Position numbers and translations under genes: made by a program. Source: CAZAGD01 sp964484485 (GTDB lineage Bacteria; Desulfobacterota; SM23-61). From it: DNA of 64,000 nt. Below, piece by piece: positions 18,375-26,414 of the stretch (the first letter of the stretch is position 1; every line of letters starts with the position of its first letter). The stretch covers positions 1 to 64,000 of the forward strand of contig CAZAGD010000231.1 of the NCBI GenBank assembly GCA_964484485.1. Reading direction: 5' to 3'. Below the pieces are notes generated by a model, which saw only the letters and a program-made list of their open reading frames with translations, was not told the origin of the DNA and did not search any database.

Positions 18375-18980
18375 TTAATCGGATGAATAAATAACATCAA
18401 TAGCTAAAGCATTTTTGCCTCCAACAGCCCGGAAGGCATGGGGCAAGCTGGAGTCAAAATAAAGGCTATCGCCAGGCTCAAGAAGGTAAACTTCATTTTC
18501 ATAATTAAACTCAAGCTGTCCCTCTAAAACGAAGACAAATTCCTCTCCCTGATGGTTGAAAAAAATTAGATCTTCCTTCTTCTTCACCTCAAATTCTACT
18601 TGAAAAGGTTCCATATGTCTATCTACTTTGGGGTAAGCCAATGATTCATAATAATAGCCCACTTTAGCCGGATCCTCATGGATCCTACGGAAAACCCTTT
18701 TCCTTTCATTTTTCCTTACAATTACGGCTTTTTTCTCTTCTACTTCTTCAGTCTGGAAGAAGTAGCCTATATTTACGTTTAAAGCCCGGGCTATTTTAAG
18801 AAGGGTAGCCACCGGAGGGGCCACTACTTCGCTTTCAATCTGCGACAAAAGAGGCTGAGAAAGATTAGTTCTGCGGGCCATCTCTTCCAGAGATATTCCT
18901 TGGCGCTGCCTTAAAGCTTTAATCTTCTGCCCCAAATTTAATTCCTTTAGTTCTCCCTTTTCCTTAGCATCGGCGCTCAT
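18375..18980 (-). CDS. XRE-family regulator with cupin sensor domain
   Basis: 201 residues. N-terminal Cro/C1-type helix-turn-helix (about 17-72: KIKALRQRQGISLEEMARRT, NLSQPLLSQIESE). A C-terminal cupin barrel (about 120-195) contains EFVFVLEGQLEFNYENEVYL and LEPGDSLYFDSSLPHAFRA. Proteins of this layout usually repress or activate adjacent catabolic genes in response to a small ligand. It lies upstream of the CoA-transferase operon on the same strand, 175 bp away, so control of that operon is the simplest guess. The ligand is unknown; the cupin retains one His of the usual metal set. Confidence 0.93.
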   Translation of the reverse strand: MSADAKEKGELKELNLGQKIKALRQRQGISLEEMARRTNLSQPLLSQIESEVVAPPVATLLKIARALNVNIGYFFQTEEVEEKKAVIVRKNERKRVFRRIHEDPAKVGYYYESLAYPKVDRHMEPFQVEFEVKKKEDLIFFNHQGEEFVFVLEGQLEFNYENEVYLLEPGDSLYFDSSLPHAFRAVGGKNALAIDVIYSSD

Positions 18981-19329
18981 GACTTTTCCCTCTTTGATTC
19001 CCTAAATTTAAAATTTTTTGCCACCCTTAGGGCAAATTTTTGGCTTGTTTATTTCTATTCAAATCTATCCTGCTAAACTAAATTTTTCAAGAAAATTCTT
19101 GCCCATAAATTAAGGTAACGGTTAAACAGACTAAGGATTCGGAGGGTTCATCTTTTTTCCAGTGGATATCATGGAGTTTTAATTTCGAATGGAATTTTCA
19201 TAATCATTGCAAGACCAAGAATTTTTATTGGCCAGATTCAAAATTCTTCCTCCGCTAAATTATTGCCTTTATTTGCTTGGAAAGCTGGAAAAAATTTTGG
19301 GGCTGGGGAACATAAATTTAAAAAACTTG
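18981..19329. other. Gap upstream of the desulforedoxin-like gene
   Basis: Roughly 350 AT-rich bases between divergent genes. No coding frame, RNA gene or clear repeat was seen; it must hold the promoter of the XRE-cupin gene, which I could not place with confidence. Confidence 0.5.
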
Positions 19330-19358
19330 TTGCTTTTGATTTTCGCAATTAATATAAT
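19330..19358 (+). promoter_or_regulatory. Probable promoter of the desulforedoxin-like gene
   Basis: Exact TATAAT (19353-19358) with TTGCTT (19330-19335) 17 bp upstream. The -35 is weak (TTG only). It lies 90 bp before the start of the small Cys-rich gene. A GCGATCGATTTTG stretch near 19387 lies within the leader. Confidence 0.4.
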
Positions 19359-19448
19359 GTTAATAACATATTCCAGCATGGTCTAAGCGATCGATTTTGT
19401 TTACCGCATGGAAAAATTTAAAAACAATTTAGCAAAGGAGGAAAAATC

Positions 19449-19616
19449 ATGCCGCAGAAGAAAGAATCAACAAAATCATCTAAGAAGAAGGTCAAAAAAG
19501 GGGATAAATACCAATGTGAGGTATGCGGCCTTATTGTTACAGTGGACGAAGCCTGTGGTTGTCTGAGTACTTGTGATATAATTTGTTGTGAAAAACAGAT
19601 GAAGCAGAAAAAGTAA
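19449..19616 (+). CDS. Desulforedoxin-like Cys-rich mini-protein
   Basis: 55 residues starting at an ATG with a full AAAGGAGG 7 nt upstream. After a Lys-rich leader, GDKYQCEVCGLIV and IICCEKQM match the CxxC and CC(x)nM pattern of desulforedoxin, the small FeCys4 protein (also the N-terminal domain of desulfoferrodoxin). Iron ligands would be C23, C26, C46 and C47. Three further cysteines (C36, C38, C42) in the loop between are not in classic desulforedoxin and could bind a second metal. It stands alone; a role in oxygen or superoxide defence, or electron transfer, is inferred from the family. Confidence 0.8.
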   Translation: MPQKKESTKSSKKKVKKGDKYQCEVCGLIVTVDEACGCLSTCDIICCEKQMKQKK

Positions 19617-19987
19617 TCCTTTCTTTTTGAGACCTTAAAAACTCTTTTCCATATTTTAATTATCTTCTCAAGTAATTTTAAAAGAAGAGGGGGAAAAGAA
19701 CTTCCCTGATTTATTAATGGAAAATTAAACATATGAAATCTGTCTGGCTAAGCCCCTCACTTTTCCCCTCTCACAACCTAAGGAAGGTGCCCTAATTAAT
19801 TGAAAAGGCATAAAGAAGGCCAGGAGTCAGCCGACTCAGATTAATTCGTATGGTCAACCATTTTTAGCCTACAGGGATCAATTCGTAGGGCGAACCATAT
19901 GCGGCAAAGGATAAACCTTTGCCTTACAGCAACAATTTAAAAAAGTTCCCTAAAAATACACTTACTCAGAGATGTCTTTAATTTCAT
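19617..19987. other. Gap with degenerate repeat copy
   Basis: About 370 bases without a gene. Bases 19880-19929 carry a degenerate copy of the core of the 236-bp repeat family (GCGGCAAAGGATAAACCTTT then GCCTTAC, against GCGGCAAGGGACAAGCCCTT then GCCCTAC). No terminator with a T-run was seen after the mini-protein. Confidence 0.55.
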
Positions 19988-20016
19988 TTGACACCATGAT
20001 TTTTGTTTAATATAAT
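19988..20016 (+). promoter_or_regulatory. Consensus sigma-70 promoter of rplM-rpsI
   Basis: Perfect TTGACA (19988-19993), 17-bp spacer, perfect TATAAT (20011-20016). Transcription should begin near 20023, giving a leader of about 27 nt to the rplM ATG at 20050. This is the strongest promoter match in the window. Confidence 0.9.
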
Positions 20017-20049
20017 TTAACTTTGATTTCATTTAGAGGTTTACAGGAT

Positions 20050-20487
20050 ATGGCTACCATCATGGCTAAAAAAGAAGAGATAAAAAGGAAATGGCATTTA
20101 GTGGATGCTAAGGGCAAAACTCTCGGTAGATTAGCTTCCCGCATAGCCATTCTTCTGCGGGGCAAACATAAACCAACCTTTACTCCTCATTTAGATACGG
20201 GAGATTTTGTGGTTGTGATCAATGCTGAAAAAGTAGTGCTCACTGGCAAAAAGTGGAAAGAAAAATTGTATATTCATCATTCTGGGTATCCGGGGGGATT
20301 GAAGTCAATTAGTGCGGAAAAGATGTGGGAAAAACATCCCGAAAGACTGCTAACCATGGCTGTGCAAGGGATGTTACCTAAAAATAAACTCGGCCGCAAG
20401 CTCATTAAAAAATTGAAAGTTTATGCGGGAGAATCTCATCCCCATCAGGCTCAACTGCCTGAACCAATTAATTTGCTGAAGGGATAA
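20050..20487 (+). CDS. rplM: 50S ribosomal protein L13
   Basis: Large-subunit assembly protein binding 23S rRNA, 145 residues from the ATG at 20050. That start has GAGGT 9 nt upstream; the in-frame ATG at 20023 falls at the predicted transcription start, so it is rejected. Family marks: WHLVDAKGKTLGRLASRIA near the N-terminus, GDFVVVINAEKV, and AVQGMLPKNKLGRKLIKKLK. It forms the classic two-gene operon with rpsI, 2 bp downstream, behind a consensus promoter. Confidence 0.97.
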   Translation: MATIMAKKEEIKRKWHLVDAKGKTLGRLASRIAILLRGKHKPTFTPHLDTGDFVVVINAEKVVLTGKKWKEKLYIHHSGYPGGLKSISAEKMWEKHPERLLTMAVQGMLPKNKLGRKLIKKLKVYAGESHPHQAQLPEPINLLKG

Positions 20488-20489
20488 AG

Positions 20490-20882
20490 ATGCCGGAAAA
20501 AATATTTTATGGGACTGGAAAAAGAAAAACCTCGGTCGCCCGGGTTTGGATGCGGCCTGGCCAAGGAAAATTTACGGTCAATGAGCGGGAATTAGAAAAT
20601 TACTTTCCTTTAGAAACTGCTAAGGCCATGATCTTTCAGCCTCTGGAGCTTACCGGAACTCTGGGCCAGTTTGACATCTCGGTTAATGTCCAGGGAGGCG
20701 GAATCAAAGGCCAAGCAGGAGCAATTCGCCATGGAATTTCGCGTGCTCTTTTAACAGTAAAAGAAGAATTTCGAGAAATACTTAAAAAAGCCGGCTTATT
20801 AACTAGGGATTCGCGTATCAAAGAACGTAAAAAATACGGCCAAAAAGGAGCTCGGAAGAGATTCCAATACTCTAAGCGCTAA
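20490..20882 (+). CDS. rpsI: 30S ribosomal protein S9
   Basis: 130 residues, full length. S9 sits in the head of the small subunit and its C-terminal tail reaches the P-site tRNA. Seen here: YGTGKRKTSVARVW at the start, VQGGGIKGQAGAIRHGISRA in the middle and the invariant basic end KKYGQKGARKRFQYSKR, including the terminal SKR that touches tRNA. It follows rplM after 2 bp and ends 18 bp before a strong terminator. Confidence 0.98.
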   Translation: MPEKIFYGTGKRKTSVARVWMRPGQGKFTVNERELENYFPLETAKAMIFQPLELTGTLGQFDISVNVQGGGIKGQAGAIRHGISRALLTVKEEFREILKKAGLLTRDSRIKERKKYGQKGARKRFQYSKR

Positions 20883-20900
20883 TTTAACTTTACCCAAGAG

Positions 20901-20930
20901 AAAAAAGAAGGCTAAAGAGCCTTCTTTTTT
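20901..20930 (+). terminator. Terminator of rplM-rpsI
   Basis: A perfect 13-bp stem AAAAAAGAAGGCT / AGCCTTCTTTTTT with loop AAAG, ending in a T-run. It lies 18 bp past the rpsI stop. Confidence 0.93.
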
Positions 20931-21083
20931 TATAAACTTAGCCAAGCGCTTTCGAGAAAAATTTTAATGGCGTTTAATCGGTAATAACCAAAAGTTTAAG
21001 CTAATAAATTTAATGGCCTTGCTCGCTTCTTTTCCCGCCGTCAGAAGAGATATCTAGGTAAAAGGAAGAAAGGAGATAGTTTA

Positions 21084-22124
21084 ATGAAAAAGCGGGTTGG
21101 CGTGGTAGGGGCGACTGGTTATACAGGTTTAGAATTAATTAGACTTCTCCTCCGCCATCCTAATGTGCAATTGACGGCTCTTACGGCGGAAAGGTATGTA
21201 GGACAACCAATTTGGAAAGTCTTTCCTTCCGTGCTCAAGGAAATTGACATAATATGCCAACCCTTAGAAGTAGAGTCGTTAGCTAAGAACTGCGATTTTA
21301 TTTTTACAGCTTTACCTCATAAAGCCGCCATGGAAGTAATTCCCGGCTTTTGGCAAAGGGGAATCAAGGTTGTAGACTTGAGCGCCGATTTTCGGTTGCG
21401 CGATCCCCAAGTTTATGAAGAATGGTATGAAAAACATACGGCTCCGGAATTTTTGAAATACGCCGTTTATGGTCTCCCCGAATTGCACCGCGAAGAGATT
21501 AAAAAAACTTCTTTAGTCGCTAACCCGGGATGTTATCCTACGAGTATCATCCTGGCCTTGGCTCCAGCTTTGCGCCATAAACTCGTGGATCCTCATTCCA
21601 TTATCGCTGACTCTAAATCAGGAGTTAGTGGAGCAGGCCGGTCAGCAGTCCTCTCCTCTCTCTTTGCCGAAGTCAGCGAAAATTTTAAAGCCTATAAAGT
21701 AACTGAACACCGCCATACACCAGAGATTGAGCAAGAGCTAACCTTTTTGGCCGGTAAAAAAATCTCGCTCACTTTTACACCCCATTTAGTCCCCATGAAG
21801 AGAGGCATTCTCTCCACTATCTATGCTACGCTGGCTCAGCCTATTTCAGAAAGAGAAATTTATGGTGCATACGAACAATTTTACCGGAATGAAAAATTTG
21901 TGCGGTTGCGCCCTGGAGATCTCCTACCCAGCACGGCTGATGTTTGGGGGTCTAACTATTGCGATATAGGATTTAAAGTTGATCAGAGGAACAATCGTTT
22001 AATTATCATCTCCGCCATAGACAATTTAGTAAAGGGAGCTTCTGGTCAGGCTGTGCAGAATATGAACTTGATGTTGGGTTGGGAGGAATCTTTGGGGCTG
22101 GAAGTTATTCCTTTATATCCTTAA
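21084..22124 (+). CDS. argC: N-acetyl-gamma-glutamyl-phosphate reductase
   Basis: Third step of arginine biosynthesis: reduces N-acetylglutamyl 5-phosphate with NADPH. 346 residues, full length. NADP-binding GATGYTGLELIRLLLRHP is at 10-27; the catalytic cysteine is Cys150 in NPGCYPT; GVSGAGR and the HRHTPEIEQEL stretch are conserved. This is the long type 1 form. AGGAAGAAAGGAG precedes the ATG. No other arg gene is nearby, so the pathway is split in this genome. Confidence 0.97.
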   Translation: MKKRVGVVGATGYTGLELIRLLLRHPNVQLTALTAERYVGQPIWKVFPSVLKEIDIICQPLEVESLAKNCDFIFTALPHKAAMEVIPGFWQRGIKVVDLSADFRLRDPQVYEEWYEKHTAPEFLKYAVYGLPELHREEIKKTSLVANPGCYPTSIILALAPALRHKLVDPHSIIADSKSGVSGAGRSAVLSSLFAEVSENFKAYKVTEHRHTPEIEQELTFLAGKKISLTFTPHLVPMKRGILSTIYATLAQPISEREIYGAYEQFYRNEKFVRLRPGDLLPSTADVWGSNYCDIGFKVDQRNNRLIIISAIDNLVKGASGQAVQNMNLMLGWEESLGLEVIPLYP

Positions 22125-22177
22125 GGCGGATTGGTCTTGCCTGCCTTCTCCCAAAGGATTATTTTAGGAGGATGCAC

Positions 22178-22372
22178 ATGGAGTGCGAAATAAAGAAAAA
22201 TTTAGAAAAATGTACTTGTTCTTATGAACCATGTTCCCGCAAGGGGAAATGCTGCGAATGTGTCGCCTATCACCGCCGTCATAATGAACTTCCCGGGTGT
22301 TTCTTTCCGCCGGCTGCTGAAAGGTCTTATGATCGGTCTTACCAAAAATTCATTTCCTCCATTAAAGGGTAA
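22178..22372 (+). CDS. DUF6485-like Cys-rich small protein
   Basis: 64 residues. The start is set by TTAGGAGG ending at 22171, which gives 6 nt to the ATG at 22178 (an ATG at 22172 abuts it). Eight cysteines, in CTCSYEPCSRKGKCCECV and PGCFFP, form a likely zinc or iron-sulfur site. The layout resembles the small DUF6485 family of anaerobes, function unknown. It follows argC by 53 bp and faces the CaiB-like gene 4 bp away. Confidence 0.78.
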   Translation: MECEIKKNLEKCTCSYEPCSRKGKCCECVAYHRRHNELPGCFFPPAAERSYDRSYQKFISSIKG

Positions 22373-22376
22373 AATT

Positions 22377-23522
22377 TTACACCACTCCCTCTTCCTTTAA
22401 CCTATTGATTTCATCTTGGCCCAGACCGAGCTCCCGCAGAACTTCCTCAGTGTGTTCTCCAAACTCAGCTGCCCCTTGCCGGACGGAAGGGGGAGTCAGG
22501 GAGAGCTTGATGGGGGAAGCCAAATATTTTTGCCGCCCTTTCTGGGAATGGGGAAACTCAACCACCATCTTTCTATGCTTAACCTGGGGATCATTTAAAG
22601 CTTCCTTCAAGCTTAAAACTTTTCCAAAGCAAACATCCACATCTCTTAATTCAACCATCCATTCTTCCCGAGTCTTCTGCCGGAAAGTATCCTGCAAAAA
22701 GCGAAATATTTCTTCTCTTTTTTCTCCGGTGGCAAATTGGTAGGGAATAAAGTCTTCCCGCCCCAGCTTTTGGCATAAGTTAACCCAAAATCGATGTTCT
22801 AAAGCCCCGATGGAAATATACTGGCCGTCTTTGGTCTCATATATGTTATAACAAGGAAAACGTCCAGAAAGAAGAGTGTCGCTCGCTTCAGGTTCTTCCC
22901 CGGCTTCCCAATATAAAGTGGCCAAAAAGGGAAGCATAGCGATTAGGCCATCGAGCATAGAAATATCAATGTACTGACCCTGGCCAGTTTTTTGGCGGAA
23001 AATCAAAGCAGCCATAATTGCCAAGGCCGCCAACATACCACCCGCAGCGATGTCCGCGATTTGGATGGGGGGAATAATGGGCTTTTGCCCAGGTTCGCTA
23101 TTGAGGCTCAGAATTCCCGCAAAACTCAAATAATTAAGGTCATGGCCGACCATATTTTTGTACGGGCCGTCCTGACCGTATCCAGTAAGCGAACAATATA
23201 TTATTTTTTCATTAATACTTTTTAGGCGCTGGTAATCAATTCCTAATCGTTCCGTTACCCCGGGGCGAAATCCCTCCATAATTACATCTGCCTTCTGCGC
23301 CAGGCGGTAAAAAATTTCCCGCCCTTGGGGATGTTTCAAATTTAAAGTCATATGCTTTTTATTACGCATTACTGTGGGCATGCCCGGCCCTTCGCCAGCA
23401 AAGCGTTTATCCTCAATCCGCAGTACCTCAGCCCCTAAATCCGCCAGAATCATCGAACAGTAGGGACCCGGCAAGAGGCGGGAAAGATCAAGAACTTTTA
23501 CTCCAGCCAAAGCCTGTAGCAA
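22377..23522 (-). CDS. CaiB/BaiF family protein, alpha-methylacyl-CoA racemase-like
   Basis: 381 residues of the family III CoA-transferase fold. GVKVLDLSRLLPGPYCSMIL, EVLRIED and NLKHPQGREIF are typical. His127 (GHDLNY) and Asp157 (IADIAAGG) sit at the same spacing as the catalytic pair of alpha-methylacyl-CoA racemase, which favours a racemase or a close relative over a CoA-transferase. It starts at TTG 23522 with AAGGGGA 6 nt upstream; its first 35 nt lie within the end of the synthetase gene upstream, so the two form an operon acting on the same acyl-CoA, perhaps branched-chain (inference). Confidence 0.88.
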   Translation of the reverse strand: MLQALAGVKVLDLSRLLPGPYCSMILADLGAEVLRIEDKRFAGEGPGMPTVMRNKKHMTLNLKHPQGREIFYRLAQKADVIMEGFRPGVTERLGIDYQRLKSINEKIIYCSLTGYGQDGPYKNMVGHDLNYLSFAGILSLNSEPGQKPIIPPIQIADIAAGGMLAALAIMAALIFRQKTGQGQYIDISMLDGLIAMLPFLATLYWEAGEEPEASDTLLSGRFPCYNIYETKDGQYISIGALEHRFWVNLCQKLGREDFIPYQFATGEKREEIFRFLQDTFRQKTREEWMVELRDVDVCFGKVLSLKEALNDPQVKHRKMVVEFPHSQKGRQKYLASPIKLSLTPPSVRQGAAEFGEHTEEVLRELGLGQDEINRLKEEGVV

Positions 23523-24921
23523 ATACTGTCCCCTTTTCTTTTTTTATTTTGGCAAACTGAAATAACCCTTTTAAGGCTTTGATAGTTTGTTCCGGGAAGG
23601 CAAAGACCGGAATGCCCTCTGCTTCTAAATGTCGAACTTCTTCTTCCACTAACCCCCGCGGAGAATTTAGACAGAGCAGAATCGGTTTGGATGTATATTT
23701 TTTCGTGAGTAAGAGGGGATGAGAAATTCGGCGCGGGTCCATGAAAGGATGGTGTAAAAGAAATATTATCAGCGCATCCACTTGCTGATCCTCCAAAACA
23801 GCTTTTAAAACCTCGGTAAAAAGCTCTTCACTCCGCGCAAAAGCCAAATCTATGGGATTGGTGCGGATGGTTAAAGGAGGAAGGATAGTAGTTAACTTTT
23901 TCTGGGTTTGCTCTGTGAAAGAAGCCATCTCCAGCCCGTGGGCTATTACCGCATCTGTTATCAAAATACCCGGCCCGGCTTGAAAAGACATCACCGCCAC
24001 TCTTTTCCCGCTACAGCTGGGCATCAAGGCTAACACTTTTGCTAAATCCAAAAGTTCGCGGGGATCATTAACCAGCAAAACACCTGCTTGCTTTAGAGCG
24101 GCTTCGTATAACTCGTATTTACCTGCTATAGAGCCGGTATGGGAGCGGGCCGCCTTCCAAGAAAATTCGTTGCGTCCGGCTTTCATGGCTAATATCGGCT
24201 TCTGGCGGGTAAATTTATTTAGGCCTTCCCATAATAACCTGGGTCGATCAACACCCTCGATAAAAAGAATGAGTACCTTTGTGAATTCGTCAGTAGCGAA
24301 AAAGGGGAGAAGATCGACGAAATCAACATTACATCGATTACCCAGTCCCACTACTTTCCCTAAGCCCACTTGTTCATCTATAGCTTGGTAAGCGATCAGA
24401 TGGGCAACACCTCCACTTTGACTTAGCACCGAAATGGGTCCCGGCTTTAGCCGCGAAAACAAAGGGGTAAATGAGGCATTTAATTGAGCATGGATGTTTA
24501 CCATCCCAAAAGTATTAGGGCCGATAATTTTTATTCCTCCTTGGTTAGCTAAGGCGGCCATTTCCTGCTGCAGTTTATTTCCTGTTTCATCTTCGATTTC
24601 TTTAAAACCAGCAGTGATAATGACTGCTCCTTTAACCCCCTTTTGGCAGCAAGCCTTTAGGGCGCCCAATACTTCGCCTGCCGGGATGGAGAGAATGGCT
24701 AAATCTACCTTTTCAGGAACTTGTTCTAAATGAGCATAAACTTTCCATCCTAAAATTTCTTTTTCCTGAGGATTAATTGGGTAAATAGGTTTGGGGAATT
24801 TGCTGTCTCTTAAGCTGAGGAGACATTGGTGGCCCATTTTAAAAGGATTAGAAGAAGCACCTATAACGGCAACCGAACGGGGATAAAATATATCTTGCCA
24901 AATTTCCAAATTATTGGTCAT
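23488..24921 (-). CDS. Acyl-CoA synthetase (NDP-forming), alpha part only
   Basis: 477 residues from ATG 24921; a TTG at 24948 is in frame but has no ribosome site. CoA-binding domain with RSVAVIGASSNPFKMGHQCL, then ligase domains with SRLKPGPISVLSQSGGVAHL and the phospho-His loop RSHTGSIAGKYELYEA. The ATP-grasp beta half present in the 14179-16308 enzyme is missing, so a separate beta subunit is needed for ATP formation; none is adjacent. Overlaps the racemase-like gene by 35 nt. Could be a partner subunit or a CoA-ligase shuttling with the fused enzyme. Confidence 0.88.
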   Translation of the reverse strand: MTNNLEIWQDIFYPRSVAVIGASSNPFKMGHQCLLSLRDSKFPKPIYPINPQEKEILGWKVYAHLEQVPEKVDLAILSIPAGEVLGALKACCQKGVKGAVIITAGFKEIEDETGNKLQQEMAALANQGGIKIIGPNTFGMVNIHAQLNASFTPLFSRLKPGPISVLSQSGGVAHLIAYQAIDEQVGLGKVVGLGNRCNVDFVDLLPFFATDEFTKVLILFIEGVDRPRLLWEGLNKFTRQKPILAMKAGRNEFSWKAARSHTGSIAGKYELYEAALKQAGVLLVNDPRELLDLAKVLALMPSCSGKRVAVMSFQAGPGILITDAVIAHGLEMASFTEQTQKKLTTILPPLTIRTNPIDLAFARSEELFTEVLKAVLEDQQVDALIIFLLHHPFMDPRRISHPLLLTKKYTSKPILLCLNSPRGLVEEEVRHLEAEGIPVFAFPEQTIKALKGLFQFAKIKKEKGTVFATGFGWSKSS

Positions 24922-25024
24922 GGCTATAAAAGTAAAATAGTTTGGCAAATATATTACTAACTATCCTACCTCTGGTCAACCTATTTTCTGGAGATCTCTG
25001 CAAAAGTCCCTTGGGATGTAATTA

Positions 25025-25105
25025 CGTCATTTCTGCGCCAGCATGAAGCAGGCAGGAATCCAGTATTTTCAAGGCATTTCTGGACTCCCCTTGCGCGGGA
25101 GTGAC
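25025..25105. repeat. Palindromic extragenic repeat
   Basis: CGTCATTTCTGCGCC...GGAATCCAG then CTGGACTCCCC...GCGGGAGTGAC. The two halves are imperfect inverted copies of the CGTCATTCCCGC...CTGGA type of palindrome common in anaerobe genomes. It lies in the ~400-bp gap (24922-25323) before the DUF1786 gene, which otherwise shows nothing coding. Confidence 0.7.
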
Positions 25106-25323
25106 TGAAAAGTGGGTTTTTTCAAGATCTCCGTTTCCGCCCTTGTCATTTATCATTAAATGGTAGATGACCTGGGAAAAAAACATTAGTTCCTCTTCCT
25201 CAGGAATCATTAACCCCGAATTTCCGATCCAAAAAGTAAAGGTCTCCGCTCATAAGTAAGGCCTTACCTATCTATTGCTTTTTCCCTTTCCTTCATGCTA
25301 ATTTTTTAGAAAAAGAGGGGAAA

Positions 25324-26361
25324 ATGGGTTTTCCGCAAAGAATTCTGGCCATAGACATTGGGGGAGGAACTCAAGATATTCTTCTTTATGAAGAAGGTAA
25401 GCCCATAGAAAATTGTGTGCAAATGATTCTTCCTTCTCCCACCCAATTAGTGGCCCAAAAAATTTCTCGAGCCACTTCCCTAAAGAAGAATATTTTTTTG
25501 ACTGGTAATACTATGGGTGGGGGAGCTTGCACTTGGGCTTTAGAAAATCACTTGCGCACAGGACTAAAAGTGGCCGCCACTAAGCTGGCCGCCCTTACTT
25601 TTCACGACAACTTAGAAGTAGTCCAGAAAAAGGGAATTAAAATTACGGATGTCCGTCCAGCAGGCTGGCCCGTGATCACTCTGGGGGATGTGCAAATCTC
25701 TAAATTAGAAAAGATTTTGCGGGAATATGGGCTACAATTGCCGGAAAATATGGCGATTGCGGTTCAAGATCACGGTTTTAACCCCCGGGGCAGCAACCGG
25801 CTTTTCCGCTTTCTCTATTGGCAAAGATTTATTCTTCAGGGAGGAAATCTGCAAAACTTAATTTATAAAAAGCCACCCCGTTTTATGACTCGGATGCTGG
25901 CCGTGAAAAGAGATGCTCCGGCAGCTTATTTAATGGACACTTCTGCGGCAGCTATTTGGGGAATTCTCTGTGATCCGCGAGTAAAGGAGGAACAAGAAAA
26001 AGGCTTCATTGCTGTAAATTTAGGTAACCAACACACCTTGGGCGCTCTGGTTCAGGGCGAACGTATCTGGGGCATCTTCGAACACCATACGGGGAGACTA
26101 TCACCTGCCAAAATCAAATCTATTTTAAAAGATTTTGCCGCTGGGGAATTGCTCCATGAAAAAATAATGAATGACGGTGGTCATGGGTGTTTTCTGAGTC
26201 CTTATTTCCCTAAAAAGGGAAAATTCTCTTTTGTCGCCGTAACTGGCCCCCAGAGAAATTTAGTCGCCGGGCTTAAATACTATCAAGCAGTGCCTTACGG
26301 AGATATGATGTTGACTGGCTGCTTTGGTTTAGTGGCTGCTCTAAAAGCTAAAAAAACATAA
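25324..26361 (+). CDS. DUF1786 family protein (actin-like ATPase fold)
   Basis: 345 residues. The start RILAIDIGGGTQDILLYEEG is a phosphate-1 loop of the ASKHA (actin/hexokinase/Hsp70) fold, and FIAVNLGNQHTLGALV is a likely phosphate-2 loop. The rest, including AVQDHGFNPRGSNR, EHHTGRLSPAKI and PYGDMMLTGCFGLVAA, agrees with the DUF1786 family. Such proteins are often labelled as pyruvate formate-lyase activating enzymes, but there is no radical-SAM CxxxCxxC here, so that label would be wrong. Function unknown. AGAGGGGA precedes the ATG. Confidence 0.82.
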   Translation: MGFPQRILAIDIGGGTQDILLYEEGKPIENCVQMILPSPTQLVAQKISRATSLKKNIFLTGNTMGGGACTWALENHLRTGLKVAATKLAALTFHDNLEVVQKKGIKITDVRPAGWPVITLGDVQISKLEKILREYGLQLPENMAIAVQDHGFNPRGSNRLFRFLYWQRFILQGGNLQNLIYKKPPRFMTRMLAVKRDAPAAYLMDTSAAAIWGILCDPRVKEEQEKGFIAVNLGNQHTLGALVQGERIWGIFEHHTGRLSPAKIKSILKDFAAGELLHEKIMNDGGHGCFLSPYFPKKGKFSFVAVTGPQRNLVAGLKYYQAVPYGDMMLTGCFGLVAALKAKKT

Positions 26362-26414
26362 ATTCCCTAAGCCAACTTGCTTACCAAAAACTAAGAAAGG
26401 AGCAATAGGCAACT

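Noticed and set aside
25022..25210. 62-residue frame upstream of the DUF1786 gene
   Set aside because: It covers the palindromic repeat and reads as repeat-derived sequence.
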